NCBI GenBank assembly: GCA_030844565.1
Contig: JAUUNK010000003.1
Location: 32,979-96,978, forward strand
Reading direction: 5' to 3'
DNA: 64,000 nt
DNA from: Bacteroides ovatus
Lineage (GTDB): Bacteria > Bacteroidota > Bacteroidia > Bacteroidales > Bacteroidaceae
The notes under the pieces were generated by a model that saw only the letters and a list, made by a program, of their open reading frames with translations, ran no database searches and was not told where the DNA came from. Within the stretch, counting starts at the first letter, position 1, and each line of letters opens with the position of its first letter. Below, in pieces: positions 29,001 to 36,814 of this stretch. A program made the position numbers and the translations under genes.

Positions 29001-29090
29001 GAGCTAAAGCATACGGACCCCGAAAACAACGGTTCCGACACCTTCCCGCTTTACAAAACTTATCTACTGGGGCTTAATGTATCATTTTAA
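26049..29090 (+). CDS. SusC-like TonB-dependent transporter 2
   Basis: About 1013 residues from the ATG at 26049; a TTG at 26046 and an ATG at 26076 are alternatives, and the signal peptide core 'WLIMLFVFLSAGAMAQ' fits any. A CarboxypepD_reg-like domain ('ITGIVKDNLGEPVIGASV') is followed by the TonB box (D-V-V-I-I-G-Y-G), a plug with 'LKDASSTAIYGSAGANGV', and a barrel ending in the canonical G-L-N-V-S-F. It imports oligosaccharide with the SusD protein encoded 24 bp downstream. No glycoside hydrolase follows this pair, so the substrate must be processed by enzymes encoded elsewhere or by the neighbouring PULs. Confidence 0.96.
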   Translation: MKTSINLKNMRIWLIMLFVFLSAGAMAQNITGIVKDNLGEPVIGASVVEKGHANNGTVTDVNGKFTLKVSGKYPIEISYIGYTTQVINLKGRTSFSIILHEDTQALEDVVIIGYGTAKKADLSGSVVSINKEDIKGTPTSNVMEALQGKIAGADIMMSSGAVGEDVDILLRGSRSINGSNEPLFIIDGVQGASYSQLNPNDIEQIDVLKDASSTAIYGSAGANGVIIITTKKGIAGKLTVDLDAKYSISGGANFVHGMKGDEWYQYQREYYRTKNGDYPEDFFQMFSSEAIQQAYENGQWIDWIDEATKGNASQKDINLSIRGGSDKVQVYSSLSYNNTQGLLSNENQTRYGMRFNVDYQLRKWMKLGVNSSLTYTIKNTRGKNIFTKALTAFPLGKPYDENGNINIEFIEGQTSPFGDEMENQYANETRTIYANVYGYLEITPLKGLSFRSQISTTLNNSRNGQYIGENSLQGVENGYSAPYAYINNYYGYGYLWDNVLTYNFEPFKGHKVTLTGVTSWSHNQKDSNNMRASGQPLDSYLFHNMASGITKYGVKSSYSQNQKMSYALRFNYVYKDKYIASFTTRWDGASHLAEGHKWESFPAGALAWRVSQESFMESTKQWLSNLKLRGSYGVTGNSGGMGAYSSQTGAATYSAVSIDGTLSSMSQLVSPYGNPSIGWEKTYQWNYGVDLGLFNNRINLSVDFYDSRTKDLLFSRTLPITSAITAWGSPMTTWQNIGETSNKGYEIQLSTVNIKNKHFEWSSSISYTHNDEKIVNLPDGDLIAKKLFEGHPIKTFYDYKYAGIWGTAEEEEAAKYGCQPGYVKIHTVEQFTTDENGNQVGDGGVHTYSNTRDLQILGSNVPDGILGINNTFKYKGFDLSAFAIIRYGQMIESKTIGWYSTKGDNQPRGTDYWTPENQSAYFPRPGIASTTGIESLKYIDGSYAKIKNITLGYTLPQRLCKTLGLEKCRIYATAYNVFVLPFKSELKHTDPENNGSDTFPLYKTYLLGLNVSF

Positions 29091-29114
29091 ATTAATCATT
29101 CAACAAGAACAAAT

Positions 29115-30989
29115 ATGACTATAAAGAATTGGCTGACAATATTATTAACGGCAGCAACCGTAAGCAATACTTCTTGTACGCTCGATGAATACAATCCCTC
29201 GGGATACACTATGGATGCACTGTCTATTTCGGAAGAAGGTTACCAAACTATTCTTAATAACATTTACTTCGGCATGGAAAGAGCCCTCTATGGCTACGGA
29301 CAGTTTATGTGGATAACTGAAGGAGGCACTGACATCTGGACATCCCAGAAGAATAGCGACAACCTTTATTTGAAATACGGTATGGGGTCGGACTTTGCCA
29401 ACAACATGATGCTCAACACCTTGAATTGTTGCTATGACGGTATATGCTATTGCAACCAGGCAATCGTGCAAGCGGAGAAAGTTCCTTTCGCTTCTCCGGA
29501 CGAGAGAAACCGGAAAGTAGCGGAAGCCCGCTTTATGAGAGCAGTATATTACTACCACCTGGTAGAACAAATGGGCGGAGTGAAACTGCAAATGACGCCT
29601 GCCGAAAGCGTAGACATACATCCCGGCAAAGATGCTCCACTGGATATTTATGAAAAATGTATCATCCCCGACCTGGAGTTTGCCGCCGAATGGCTACCGG
29701 TGGAAGAGAGAACCACCCGTCCTTCGAAGAAATCCGCCATGGGCATGTTGGCAAAAGCTTGCCTGCAATCTGTAGAGTATGATTCTTCCAAGAAGTACGC
29801 CCAAAAGGCTCTGGACGTAGCTGTAGAAATGATGGAAGACTGCACCAACGGAGGGACGACGTTAGGAGTTTATATGTATGACAACCTGGACGACGTCTTC
29901 GATGAGAGCAATAACTTCACCAACAAAGAGGCTTTGTGGAAACACCGCTATGTAGTAGGAGGTGTAAGTAACCAAGCGTGGATAATGAATCAGAACAATG
30001 AGCAGTTCTATTGCCCGCTTACCGCTTTCTCCGCCATCCAATTCAAGACGGACTTGCATTCGGGCAACGAATACGAAGGATTGTCTGATTACCAGATTGC
30101 AGACAGACGTGCCGGAGGGACCTTCATGCCTTCCAAGTATTTACTGGATTTATACATACAGGAAGATGGAACCTTGGACCCGAGATACCACAAGTTCTTC
30201 CAAACGACATGGACCTGCAACAAAGACAAAGGTCAGGCGTGGAGCGAGTCGCAAGTGAAGCAGTTTGATAAAAACCTGGACTCACCCGCTATCTCAACAA
30301 TGGTGACCGACCCGGAAACAGGAAATGAAAAGCGTGAATACACCAAATTCCTTTTCGGAGAGAAAGCATTGGAGTTCATCCGTCCGGGAGATGAAGGATA
30401 CGAGGAAAAGTTGGCAGGAATAAAAGATGCAAAAATCCTCTATGTAGACTACAACGATGTGTATGACAAAGACAACCAAGTCATTATGAACTACCACCGC
30501 GATTATGACAACACAGACGTAGTGAGCCCCTGGTTCAACTTCTATCCGTCGTTGACAAAGCACAACAGCAGCAACTATTACATTAACAACCTGAGCAAAA
30601 AGCGTCTGGGCAATCTGAACGCTACTTTTATGATGCGTACTCCGGAGGTGTTCCTCATTGCTGCCGAGGCTGATATTTATGTAAACGGAGGGGCGAATGC
30701 CATACAGTATATAAATAAGGTACGCCAGCGTGCCGGCGCCAATGTCCTGAGCGGTGCAGCCACTATAGAAACCGTGTTGAACGAGCGCGCCCGCGAACTG
30801 TGCGGAGAGTATGTCCGCTTCTACGATTTGAAGCGTACGGGCAAACTGAACAATACCTATTTAACCTCCACCAACCCTGATGTCGGACAATACTTTATGG
30901 ATGGTAAACATGAAGTAAGGCCATTCCCTAAATCATTCCTTGAAAATCTGGAAGAAGGCGGAGGATATTATCAGAATCCCGGGTATTAG
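29115..30989 (+). CDS. SusD-like glycan-binding lipoprotein 2
   Basis: A 624-residue lipoprotein with lipobox S-N-T-S-C. It has the SusD/RagB fold: 'VAEARFMRAVYYYHLVEQMG' near residue 140 in the TPR-like helices, and the C-terminal 'INKVRQRAGAN' and 'LNERARELCGEYVRFYDLKRTG'. It follows susC 2 by 24 bp. It is the last gene before a regulator with its own promoter and a long inverted repeat. Confidence 0.95.
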   Translation: MTIKNWLTILLTAATVSNTSCTLDEYNPSGYTMDALSISEEGYQTILNNIYFGMERALYGYGQFMWITEGGTDIWTSQKNSDNLYLKYGMGSDFANNMMLNTLNCCYDGICYCNQAIVQAEKVPFASPDERNRKVAEARFMRAVYYYHLVEQMGGVKLQMTPAESVDIHPGKDAPLDIYEKCIIPDLEFAAEWLPVEERTTRPSKKSAMGMLAKACLQSVEYDSSKKYAQKALDVAVEMMEDCTNGGTTLGVYMYDNLDDVFDESNNFTNKEALWKHRYVVGGVSNQAWIMNQNNEQFYCPLTAFSAIQFKTDLHSGNEYEGLSDYQIADRRAGGTFMPSKYLLDLYIQEDGTLDPRYHKFFQTTWTCNKDKGQAWSESQVKQFDKNLDSPAISTMVTDPETGNEKREYTKFLFGEKALEFIRPGDEGYEEKLAGIKDAKILYVDYNDVYDKDNQVIMNYHRDYDNTDVVSPWFNFYPSLTKHNSSNYYINNLSKKRLGNLNATFMMRTPEVFLIAAEADIYVNGGANAIQYINKVRQRAGANVLSGAATIETVLNERARELCGEYVRFYDLKRTGKLNNTYLTSTNPDVGQYFMDGKHEVRPFPKSFLENLEEGGGYYQNPGY

Positions 30990-31042
30990 TTTATAAACCT
31001 CCTTCTACCAATTATTTTCCCAAGAATCTCTCTTCCTCAAAA

Positions 31043-31092
31043 GAAACCGTGTTAGCAAAGTTACCGATTGATAGCTTTATTAACACGGTTTC
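31043..31092 (+). other. Perfect 12-bp inverted repeat between susD 2 and susR-like gene
   Basis: GAAACCGTGTTA (31043-31054) and TAACACGGTTTC (31081-31092) are exact complements around a 26-nt loop; AAAG/CTTT inside the loop can extend the stem. No T-run follows directly. It could terminate the susCD mRNA or serve as an operator; it ends about 55 bp before the regulator's -7 box. Confidence 0.55.
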
Positions 31093-31147
31093 GCCTATAT
31101 TACTTATTTCTTGTTAATGAAATATTCCGTTGCTGCCCAAAAAGATT

Positions 31148-31155
31148 TATCTTTG
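31148..31155 (+). promoter_or_regulatory. -7 promoter box of SusR-like gene
   Basis: TATCTTTG matches TAnnTTTG exactly, 26 bp before the ATG at 31182. This placement argues that the start is 31182, not the upstream in-frame start at 31068, which would precede the promoter. Confidence 0.6.
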
Positions 31156-31181
31156 TCCTCAAGTCTTATACAACAACATCT

Positions 31182-34016
31182 ATGAGAATAACAGCACTGC
31201 TTACTTTATTTCTCCTTTTAAGTAACTTATTGCAGGCTTCGCCTATTCCATTTTATCCTATAGTGCGTAGCTACTCCGTATCAGATTATGACGCCGGCGT
31301 TCAAAACTGGTCTGTATGCCAGGATGCAAGAGGGGTGATGTATTTCGGGAACAATAAAGGACTGCTCGAGTTCGACGGGAATCACTGGAATCTGTACGAG
31401 CTGCCTACTAAAAGCATTGTACGTGCCATTTATATAGATAAGAATGAGAAAATATTCGTGGGTTCTTACGAAGAGTTCGGATATTTCGAACGTACACCTT
31501 CCGACTCCCTCGTGTACCACTCTCTGAAAAGCGAAGTGGAAGACTTCCAATTTCACAATGACGAAATCTGGAACATTCTTTCGACAGAAGGAAAAATCGT
31601 CTTTCAGTCGTTCAACTCTCTATTCTTCTATGACGGGCAATCGGTGAAAGGTGTCCGTTTGAATACTCTTCCCCTTAATCTATTGCAGGTAGGGAATGCT
31701 TTCTATTCACAACAAATCAACAGCGGGCTTTCCCTTTTTACTGATGAAAGGCTGGAAGAGCTCATTCCCCGCCACTTGCTAGGCAACAGTGATGTGGTGG
31801 CAGGGCTTCCCTACGGCGATGCCGCCTTATTGCTCACCGTGGACAAAGGCGGTTTCCTCTACCAGGATGGAGTGGTAAAAAAATGGCAGACCCAATGTGA
31901 CGACATCTTCCACAAACATACCATCAACCGTGCCATCATGACGAAAGACAGTTGCTATGTCATCGGCACCATCTCCAACGGCATCTATGCACTGAACCGC
32001 GAGGGAGAACTGCTATGGGAAGTAAACACCGACAACCGCTTACCCAACAATACGGTACTAGGCTTGTATTGCGACCGCAACAATAACCTGTGGGCAGCTT
32101 TAGACGAAGGTATCGCCTACATCCGCAACAACTCATCCGTATATTATTATGAACCTCCGCACCATAAAATCGGAATGGTCTATGACGTGCTGGTGAAAGA
32201 AGACGAAGCCTACATTGCATCCAATCAGGGACTGTACTGGCTGAAAGAAGGAAGGACGGAACTCGTCCCCGGCCTCGAAGAGCAAGCATGGTTTGTAGAC
32301 GAGTGGGGCAAGCAGATATTCTGCGGACACAATAAGGGGACCTTTCTGTTATCCGGAAAGAATGCCTCGCTGGTGTCAGACATACGCGGAGGCATGTGCA
32401 TGAAGAATATTACCATCAAAGACCAGTCTTTCCTGCTCGAAGGAACTTACACTCCCCTGAGCCTATACACACGGGACACCTCGGGCATGTATCGCTTCGC
32501 CCATTCCCTGGAGGGTTTCACCCACATGGCGCGCAATGTTGAAATGGACCACCAGGGCAATATCTGGGTGGAGCACCTGCGCAAAGGGCTCTTCCGCCTG
32601 CGGCTGGACCCCGCCTTGCAACGCGTGGAGGATGTAAGGGAATACCTGCAACTGGGAGAGGTGAGCGACAGCAGCTTCGCCCTCTTCAAGATTAACGGGC
32701 GGGTGGTGTTCTCCAACGGCAAATCTTTCTATACGTATGAGGATATGAAAGACTCGATAGTACCCTACGAAGCCATGAACACCCAATTGGCGGAGTTGAA
32801 AGAAATACATGCAGTCAGCCATGCTTACGGCAATCGCTACTGGTTTGTAGGCAGCCGGACAGCTTATCTGGTGAGATGCGAGAAGAACAACTTTCATGTA
32901 GAACACCGGATACCTTATTCCCTCTTCAACGGTCTGGCGGTAGAAGAGAGAGGTAGCATCACTTATGATAAAAAGAACCATTGCTCCTATCTCTGCCTCA
33001 GTAATGCTATTGCCCGCATTGCACCCGACAGCTCTTCGCTCTATAAATCTCCGGCTCAGCCTTTATTATGGATTTCAAAGATGAGAGCAACGGAAGAACT
33101 AAAGGGAATGAAAGAAACATTGCCCGTGAAACCGGACAATCGCATTGCTTCGGCATTCAACACCGTGGAATTCACCTTGCGCTACCCCGTATATAACGAC
33201 TATACCTATAAAGTGAGGTATCAGTTGGAAGGACTCTCCGACCAATGGATAGAGGGCGAGCGTAACTTACAGAAAGAATATACCCGCCTACCCTACGGTC
33301 ACTACGTTTTCAAGGCAGAGATATACAATGAGAACGGGGTGCTCACCTCCACCAGTCTCCCCTTCGAAATTCTGCGTCCTTGGTATCTGTCCTATGGGGC
33401 CATCACGGGATACATCTTTGCCGGCCTGTTTCTGCTATTCCTCTTGCAGTATATCGTCTACCGTTCCGTTAAGAAGAAGAAAGACCGGATGATAGAGCAA
33501 CAGCGCATCTCCCACCAAGCAGAAATGGAACGGCAAGAAAAGAAAATCATGGAACTGGAAAAAGAGCAACTCGAAGCCGACCTGCGGTTTAAGAGTAAAG
33601 AGCTCTCCGGCATGATAATGACGAATATCGCTCACCAGGAGTTTCTCACTTCACTGAAAGAAGAAATACAGCAGCAGAAGCTCTCGGGACAATACACCCG
33701 CAAGAACCTGGACAAGCTGCTTGCGCTGGTCAACAATAATATAGTCTCCGACGAAGAGAACTGGACCATCTTCCAGGCAAACTTCGACCGTATACACGAA
33801 AACTTCTTCCGTAACCTGAAACAGCAATATCCCGACCTCACCTCGGGCGACCTTCGCTTCTGTGCTTTGCTGCGCCTGAATCTGCCAACCAAAGAGATAG
33901 CAAAGTTACTCAACATCTCTATCCGCGGGGTGGATGCAGCAAGATACCGCTTGCGCAAGAAGTTCAACCTTGCCCAGGAAGACAGCCTAACGGATTTTAT
34001 GATAAATTTCAAATAA
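31182..34016 (+). CDS. SusR-like regulator (periplasmic propeller, LuxR-type HTH)
   Basis: From ATG 31182 the protein is 944 residues and begins with a signal/anchor segment (M-R-I-T-A-L-L-T). The periplasmic part is Reg_prop-like propeller repeats ('GVMYFGNNKGLLEFDG', 'GNIWVEHLRKGLFRL') plus a Y_Y_Y domain ('YTYKVRYQLEGLSDQW'). A membrane helix ('GYIFAGLFLLFLLQYIV') leads to a charged coiled coil. The C-terminal HTH of the LuxR/GerE kind follows ('SGDLRFCALLRLNLPTKEIA', then 'NISIRGVDAARYRLRKKF'). There is no kinase or receiver domain. This is the layout of SusR, the starch-utilization activator of Bacteroides. It precedes GH3-susC-susD-GH144 and is probably their activator, sensing beta-1,2-gluco-oligosaccharides. 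That ligand is inferred from context only. Confidence 0.88.
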   Translation: MRITALLTLFLLLSNLLQASPIPFYPIVRSYSVSDYDAGVQNWSVCQDARGVMYFGNNKGLLEFDGNHWNLYELPTKSIVRAIYIDKNEKIFVGSYEEFGYFERTPSDSLVYHSLKSEVEDFQFHNDEIWNILSTEGKIVFQSFNSLFFYDGQSVKGVRLNTLPLNLLQVGNAFYSQQINSGLSLFTDERLEELIPRHLLGNSDVVAGLPYGDAALLLTVDKGGFLYQDGVVKKWQTQCDDIFHKHTINRAIMTKDSCYVIGTISNGIYALNREGELLWEVNTDNRLPNNTVLGLYCDRNNNLWAALDEGIAYIRNNSSVYYYEPPHHKIGMVYDVLVKEDEAYIASNQGLYWLKEGRTELVPGLEEQAWFVDEWGKQIFCGHNKGTFLLSGKNASLVSDIRGGMCMKNITIKDQSFLLEGTYTPLSLYTRDTSGMYRFAHSLEGFTHMARNVEMDHQGNIWVEHLRKGLFRLRLDPALQRVEDVREYLQLGEVSDSSFALFKINGRVVFSNGKSFYTYEDMKDSIVPYEAMNTQLAELKEIHAVSHAYGNRYWFVGSRTAYLVRCEKNNFHVEHRIPYSLFNGLAVEERGSITYDKKNHCSYLCLSNAIARIAPDSSSLYKSPAQPLLWISKMRATEELKGMKETLPVKPDNRIASAFNTVEFTLRYPVYNDYTYKVRYQLEGLSDQWIEGERNLQKEYTRLPYGHYVFKAEIYNENGVLTSTSLPFEILRPWYLSYGAITGYIFAGLFLLFLLQYIVYRSVKKKKDRMIEQQRISHQAEMERQEKKIMELEKEQLEADLRFKSKELSGMIMTNIAHQEFLTSLKEEIQQQKLSGQYTRKNLDKLLALVNNNIVSDEENWTIFQANFDRIHENFFRNLKQQYPDLTSGDLRFCALLRLNLPTKEIAKLLNISIRGVDAARYRLRKKFNLAQEDSLTDFMINFK

Positions 34017-34045
34017 CTGATTATCAAATTGCTATCAAAGGAGAA

Positions 34046-34097
34046 AGTACTGATATAGTACTATTCCTTCAGCCTTCCGGCAACAGATGTACTTTTG
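34046..34097 (+). promoter_or_regulatory. Candidate SusR-like operator and -7 box upstream of GH3
   Basis: Two AGTACT palindromes (34046-34051 and 34057-34062) separated by GATAT form a symmetric site. A -7 box TACTTTTG lies at 34090-34097. The site would centre near -50 relative to the expected start, a normal place for an activator, and no -33 TTTG is present. Binding by the adjacent regulator is inferred. Confidence 0.4.
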
Positions 34098-34172
34098 TTG
34101 TAGTGTGCCATACAGATGTTTTAGCCTACTTTCCCTTTCTTTGCAGCAAAATAATAGTTCACAGTTAAAAGC

Positions 34173-36470
34173 ATGGAAAACATGAAACATTTACTTATCA
34201 AGTTACAAGCATTTTTAGTGGCGTCGGTGGTTGCCGCCGGCGTGTATGGACAAAAGTCTCCGGTCGATATGGACCGTTTCGTCAATGAACTGATGAAGAA
34301 GATGACGCTGGAAGAGAAAATAGGCCAGTTGAACTTGCCGGTTACGGGCGAGATTACCACAGGACAAGCAAAAAGTAGCGACGTTGCCCGCCGCATCCGC
34401 GCAGGCGAAGTGGGTGGGCTCTTCAACCTCAAAGGAGTGGAACGCATTCGCGAGGTGCAGAAGCAGGCAGTGGAAGAAAGCCGTCTGGGCATCCCGCTGC
34501 TGTTCGGCATGGACGTGATACACGGATATGAAACTATATTTCCCATCCCGCTGGGGCTGTCGTGCACGTGGGATATGAAGGCAATCGAAGAGTCGGCGCG
34601 CATTGCAGCCATCGAGTCCAGTGCCGACGGCATTTGCTGGACGTTCAGCCCCATGGTAGACATCTGCCGGGACGCCCGCTGGGGACGCATCTCGGAGGGC
34701 AGCGGCGAAGACCCCTTCCTCGGTGCAGCCATCGCCCGGGCTATGGTGCGCGGCTACCAGGGGAAAGACCTGAGCCGCAACGACGAGATTATGGCTTGCG
34801 TAAAGCACTTCGCTTTGTATGGCGCTTCGGAAGCGGGACGTGATTATAACACGGTGGATATGAGCCACCAGCGGATGTTCAACGAATATATGCTCCCTTA
34901 CCAGGCTGCCGTAGAAGCCGGAGCAGGCAGCGTGATGGCTTCCTTCAACGAAGTGGATGGCATCCCCGCCACAGGAAACAAATGGCTGATGACGGACGTG
35001 CTGCGCAAGCAATGGGGATTCGACGGCTTTGTGGTGACGGACTATACCGGCATTATGGAAATGACCGCCCACGGCATGGGCGACATGCAAACCGTAGGTG
35101 CCCTGGCTCTCAATGCAGGTGTGGACATGGATATGGTAAGCGATGCTTTCGTGGGTACGCTCAAGAAATCCCTGACAGAAGGTAAAGTGACGCAAGAAGC
35201 TATCGACACCGCCTGCCGCCGTATTCTGGAGGCTAAATATAAACTGGGATTGTTTGACGACCCTTATAAGTATTGTGACACCTCCCGCGCCCGCAAACAG
35301 ATCTTCACGGCAGAACACCGGACCATCGCCCGCAAGACGGCTGCGGAAAGTTTCGTACTCCTGAAGAACGACGGCAACGTACTTCCGCTAGAAAAGAAAG
35401 GAACCATTGCCATAGTGGGTCCATTGGCAGACAGCCGTTCCAATATGCCGGGCACATGGAGCGTGGCGGCAGTGCTCAAGAACGCCGTCTCTCTGGCAGA
35501 AGGCTTGAAGACGGTGGCGGGCAGCAAAGCGGAAATCCTCACCGCCAAAGGCTGCAACCTCATGAGCGATGCCGAATACGAAAAGCGCGCCACCATGTTC
35601 GACCGTACTTTGCAACGCGACCAGCGCACGGACAAAGAATTGTTGGCGGAAGCACTGGCAGTAGCGGATAAGGCGGATGTGATAGTAGCCGCCCTGGGCG
35701 AATCGTCCGAGATGAGCGGGGAGAGCAGTTGCCGCACCGACCTTGAAATGACCGATACGCAACGCACTCTTCTGCAAGAGTTGCTCAAAACCGGCAAGCC
35801 TGTGGTGCTGGTGCTGTTTACGGGCCGCCCGCTGGTGCTCAACTGGGAGCAGGAAAATGTACCCGCCATCCTCAATGTATGGTTTGCAGGCAGCGAAGCC
35901 GGTCTTGCCATCGGCGATGTATTGTTCGGCAACGTCAATCCCGGCGGGAAGCTGACTACCACTTTCCCCAAGAGTGTAGGACAAATCCCCCTCTTCTACA
36001 ACCACAAGAATACCGGACGCCCGCTAGCGGAAGGAGCCTGGTTCCAGAAGTTCCGCAGCAACTACCTGGATGTAGACAACGACCCGCTCTATCCCTTCGG
36101 ATTCGGCTTGAGCTATACCTCCTTTTCTTATAGTGACATTACGCTGGATAAAACAACCCTGACCCCGGAAGGCGAACTGACTGCCACCATCACCGTGACC
36201 AATACGGGCAAACGGGATGGCGCCGAAGTGGTACAGCTTTACATCCGCGACCTCGTAGGCAGTGTCACCCGCCCCGTAAAAGAGCTCAAAGGCTTTGAAA
36301 AGATCTTCCTCAAAGCTGGCGAATCACGCAAAGTATCTTTCCGCATTACTCCCGAGCTGTTGAAGTTCTACAACTATAATATAGAATTTGTATGCGAACC
36401 GGGAGATTTCGAAGTGATGATTGGCGGTAACAGCCGCGATGTGAAAAAAGCATCCTTCAAACTGCTCTAA
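34173..36470 (+). CDS. GH3 beta-glucosidase, PUL B (probable beta-1,2-gluco-oligosaccharidase)
   Basis: A 765-residue secreted GH3 enzyme of the BglX type. The signal peptide ends near G-V-Y-G-Q; an ATG at 34182 is an alternative start. The barrel contains 'FGMDVIHGYETIFPIPLG', 'KHFALYGASEAGRDYN' and the nucleophile D290 in V-V-T-D-Y-T-G. The second domain carries the likely acid/base Glu in 'GESSEMSGE'. A fibronectin-III-like domain ends the protein. From memory, a GH3 enzyme linked to GH144 genes in B. thetaiotaomicron (BT_3567) is a characterised beta-glucosidase for sophorose and longer beta-1,2-glucans. The same linkage here supports that specificity. It would act in the periplasm on imported oligosaccharides. 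Confidence 0.9.
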   Translation: MENMKHLLIKLQAFLVASVVAAGVYGQKSPVDMDRFVNELMKKMTLEEKIGQLNLPVTGEITTGQAKSSDVARRIRAGEVGGLFNLKGVERIREVQKQAVEESRLGIPLLFGMDVIHGYETIFPIPLGLSCTWDMKAIEESARIAAIESSADGICWTFSPMVDICRDARWGRISEGSGEDPFLGAAIARAMVRGYQGKDLSRNDEIMACVKHFALYGASEAGRDYNTVDMSHQRMFNEYMLPYQAAVEAGAGSVMASFNEVDGIPATGNKWLMTDVLRKQWGFDGFVVTDYTGIMEMTAHGMGDMQTVGALALNAGVDMDMVSDAFVGTLKKSLTEGKVTQEAIDTACRRILEAKYKLGLFDDPYKYCDTSRARKQIFTAEHRTIARKTAAESFVLLKNDGNVLPLEKKGTIAIVGPLADSRSNMPGTWSVAAVLKNAVSLAEGLKTVAGSKAEILTAKGCNLMSDAEYEKRATMFDRTLQRDQRTDKELLAEALAVADKADVIVAALGESSEMSGESSCRTDLEMTDTQRTLLQELLKTGKPVVLVLFTGRPLVLNWEQENVPAILNVWFAGSEAGLAIGDVLFGNVNPGGKLTTTFPKSVGQIPLFYNHKNTGRPLAEGAWFQKFRSNYLDVDNDPLYPFGFGLSYTSFSYSDITLDKTTLTPEGELTATITVTNTGKRDGAEVVQLYIRDLVGSVTRPVKELKGFEKIFLKAGESRKVSFRITPELLKFYNYNIEFVCEPGDFEVMIGGNSRDVKKASFKLL

Positions 36471-36478
36471 TGCCATAA

Positions 36479-36504
36479 GTCCCTGCCGGAGAGTTGGCAG
36501 GGAC
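36479..36504 (+). other. GC-rich stem-loop after GH3
   Basis: GTCCCTGCC (36479-36487) pairs perfectly with GGCAGGGAC (36496-36504) around an 8-nt loop, just after the GH3 stop codon. No T-run follows, so it is either a factor-assisted terminator or an mRNA 3'-end stabiliser. Confidence 0.6.
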
Positions 36505-36548
36505 CCATGTTATAAAGGGTAACTCGACAGGTCTTAAAGGGCGGCTTA

Positions 36549-36647
36549 TTGCCTATATATTGCCAGCGTGTTGCCAATAGCTTGGCAACACCTTGCCAAA
36601 GGATGGGCAACACTTTGCCAAACTATTGGCAACACATGGGCGATAGA
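36549..36647 (+). repeat. Nine-unit 11-bp tandem array (TTGCCAA/TTGGCAA)
   Basis: Nine consecutive 11-nt units start at 36549, 36560, 36571, 36582, 36593, 36604, 36615, 36626 and 36637. Each begins TTGCC, TTGGC or TGGGC, most continuing as AA. TTGCCAA and TTGGCAA are reverse complements, so half-sites alternate in orientation on a one-helical-turn period. The array lies in the 344-bp gap between GH3 and susC, about 110 bp upstream of the susC promoter. A short in-frame translation exists (36549-36803) but is explained by the repeat. Confidence 0.85.
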
Positions 36648-36696
36648 GGACTATACCCTGAAATATTATCTCCTGATATTCAATCACATAATACAT

Positions 36697-36733
36697 ACCG
36701 TAGTAGTAATAAAGTAGTGTTTTTCGCTACGGT
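36697..36733 (+). other. Inverted repeat upstream of susC 3 promoter
   Basis: ACCGTAG (36697-36703) and CTACGGT (36727-36733) are exact complements with a 23-nt spacer, ending 23 bp before the -33 element. It may be a regulator site; there is no direct evidence for a role. Confidence 0.3.
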
Positions 36734-36756
36734 GGTACTCTTGTCGTATCCTCTTA

Positions 36757-36789
36757 TTTGGACGCATACGGCAGAAGGCTCTATGTTTG
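36757..36789 (+). promoter_or_regulatory. Full Bacteroides promoter of susC 3
   Basis: The -33 TTTG (36757-36760) and -7 TATGTTTG (36782-36789) are separated by 21 bp, an excellent match to the Bacteroides consensus. It fixes the susC start at ATG 36815 and excludes the in-frame start at 36758, which lies within the promoter. Confidence 0.8.
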
Positions 36790-36814
36790 CATACGAATTT
36801 TAAATCAATACAAA

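Noticed and set aside
31068..31181. Upstream start of the SusR-like gene
   Set aside because: The -7 box at 31148-31155 lies downstream of it, and a proper signal segment begins at the ATG at 31182.
34215..35318. 367-codon open frame on the minus strand
   Set aside because: Antisense to the PUL B GH3 gene, His-rich and without family features; shadow of biased codon use.
36549..36647. CRISPR-like array
   Set aside because: Units are only 11 bp, contiguous, with no spacers, and there are no cas genes.
36549..36803. 84-codon ORF in the gap before susC
   Set aside because: Its sequence is the translation of the 11-bp tandem array and runs through the susC promoter; not a credible gene.
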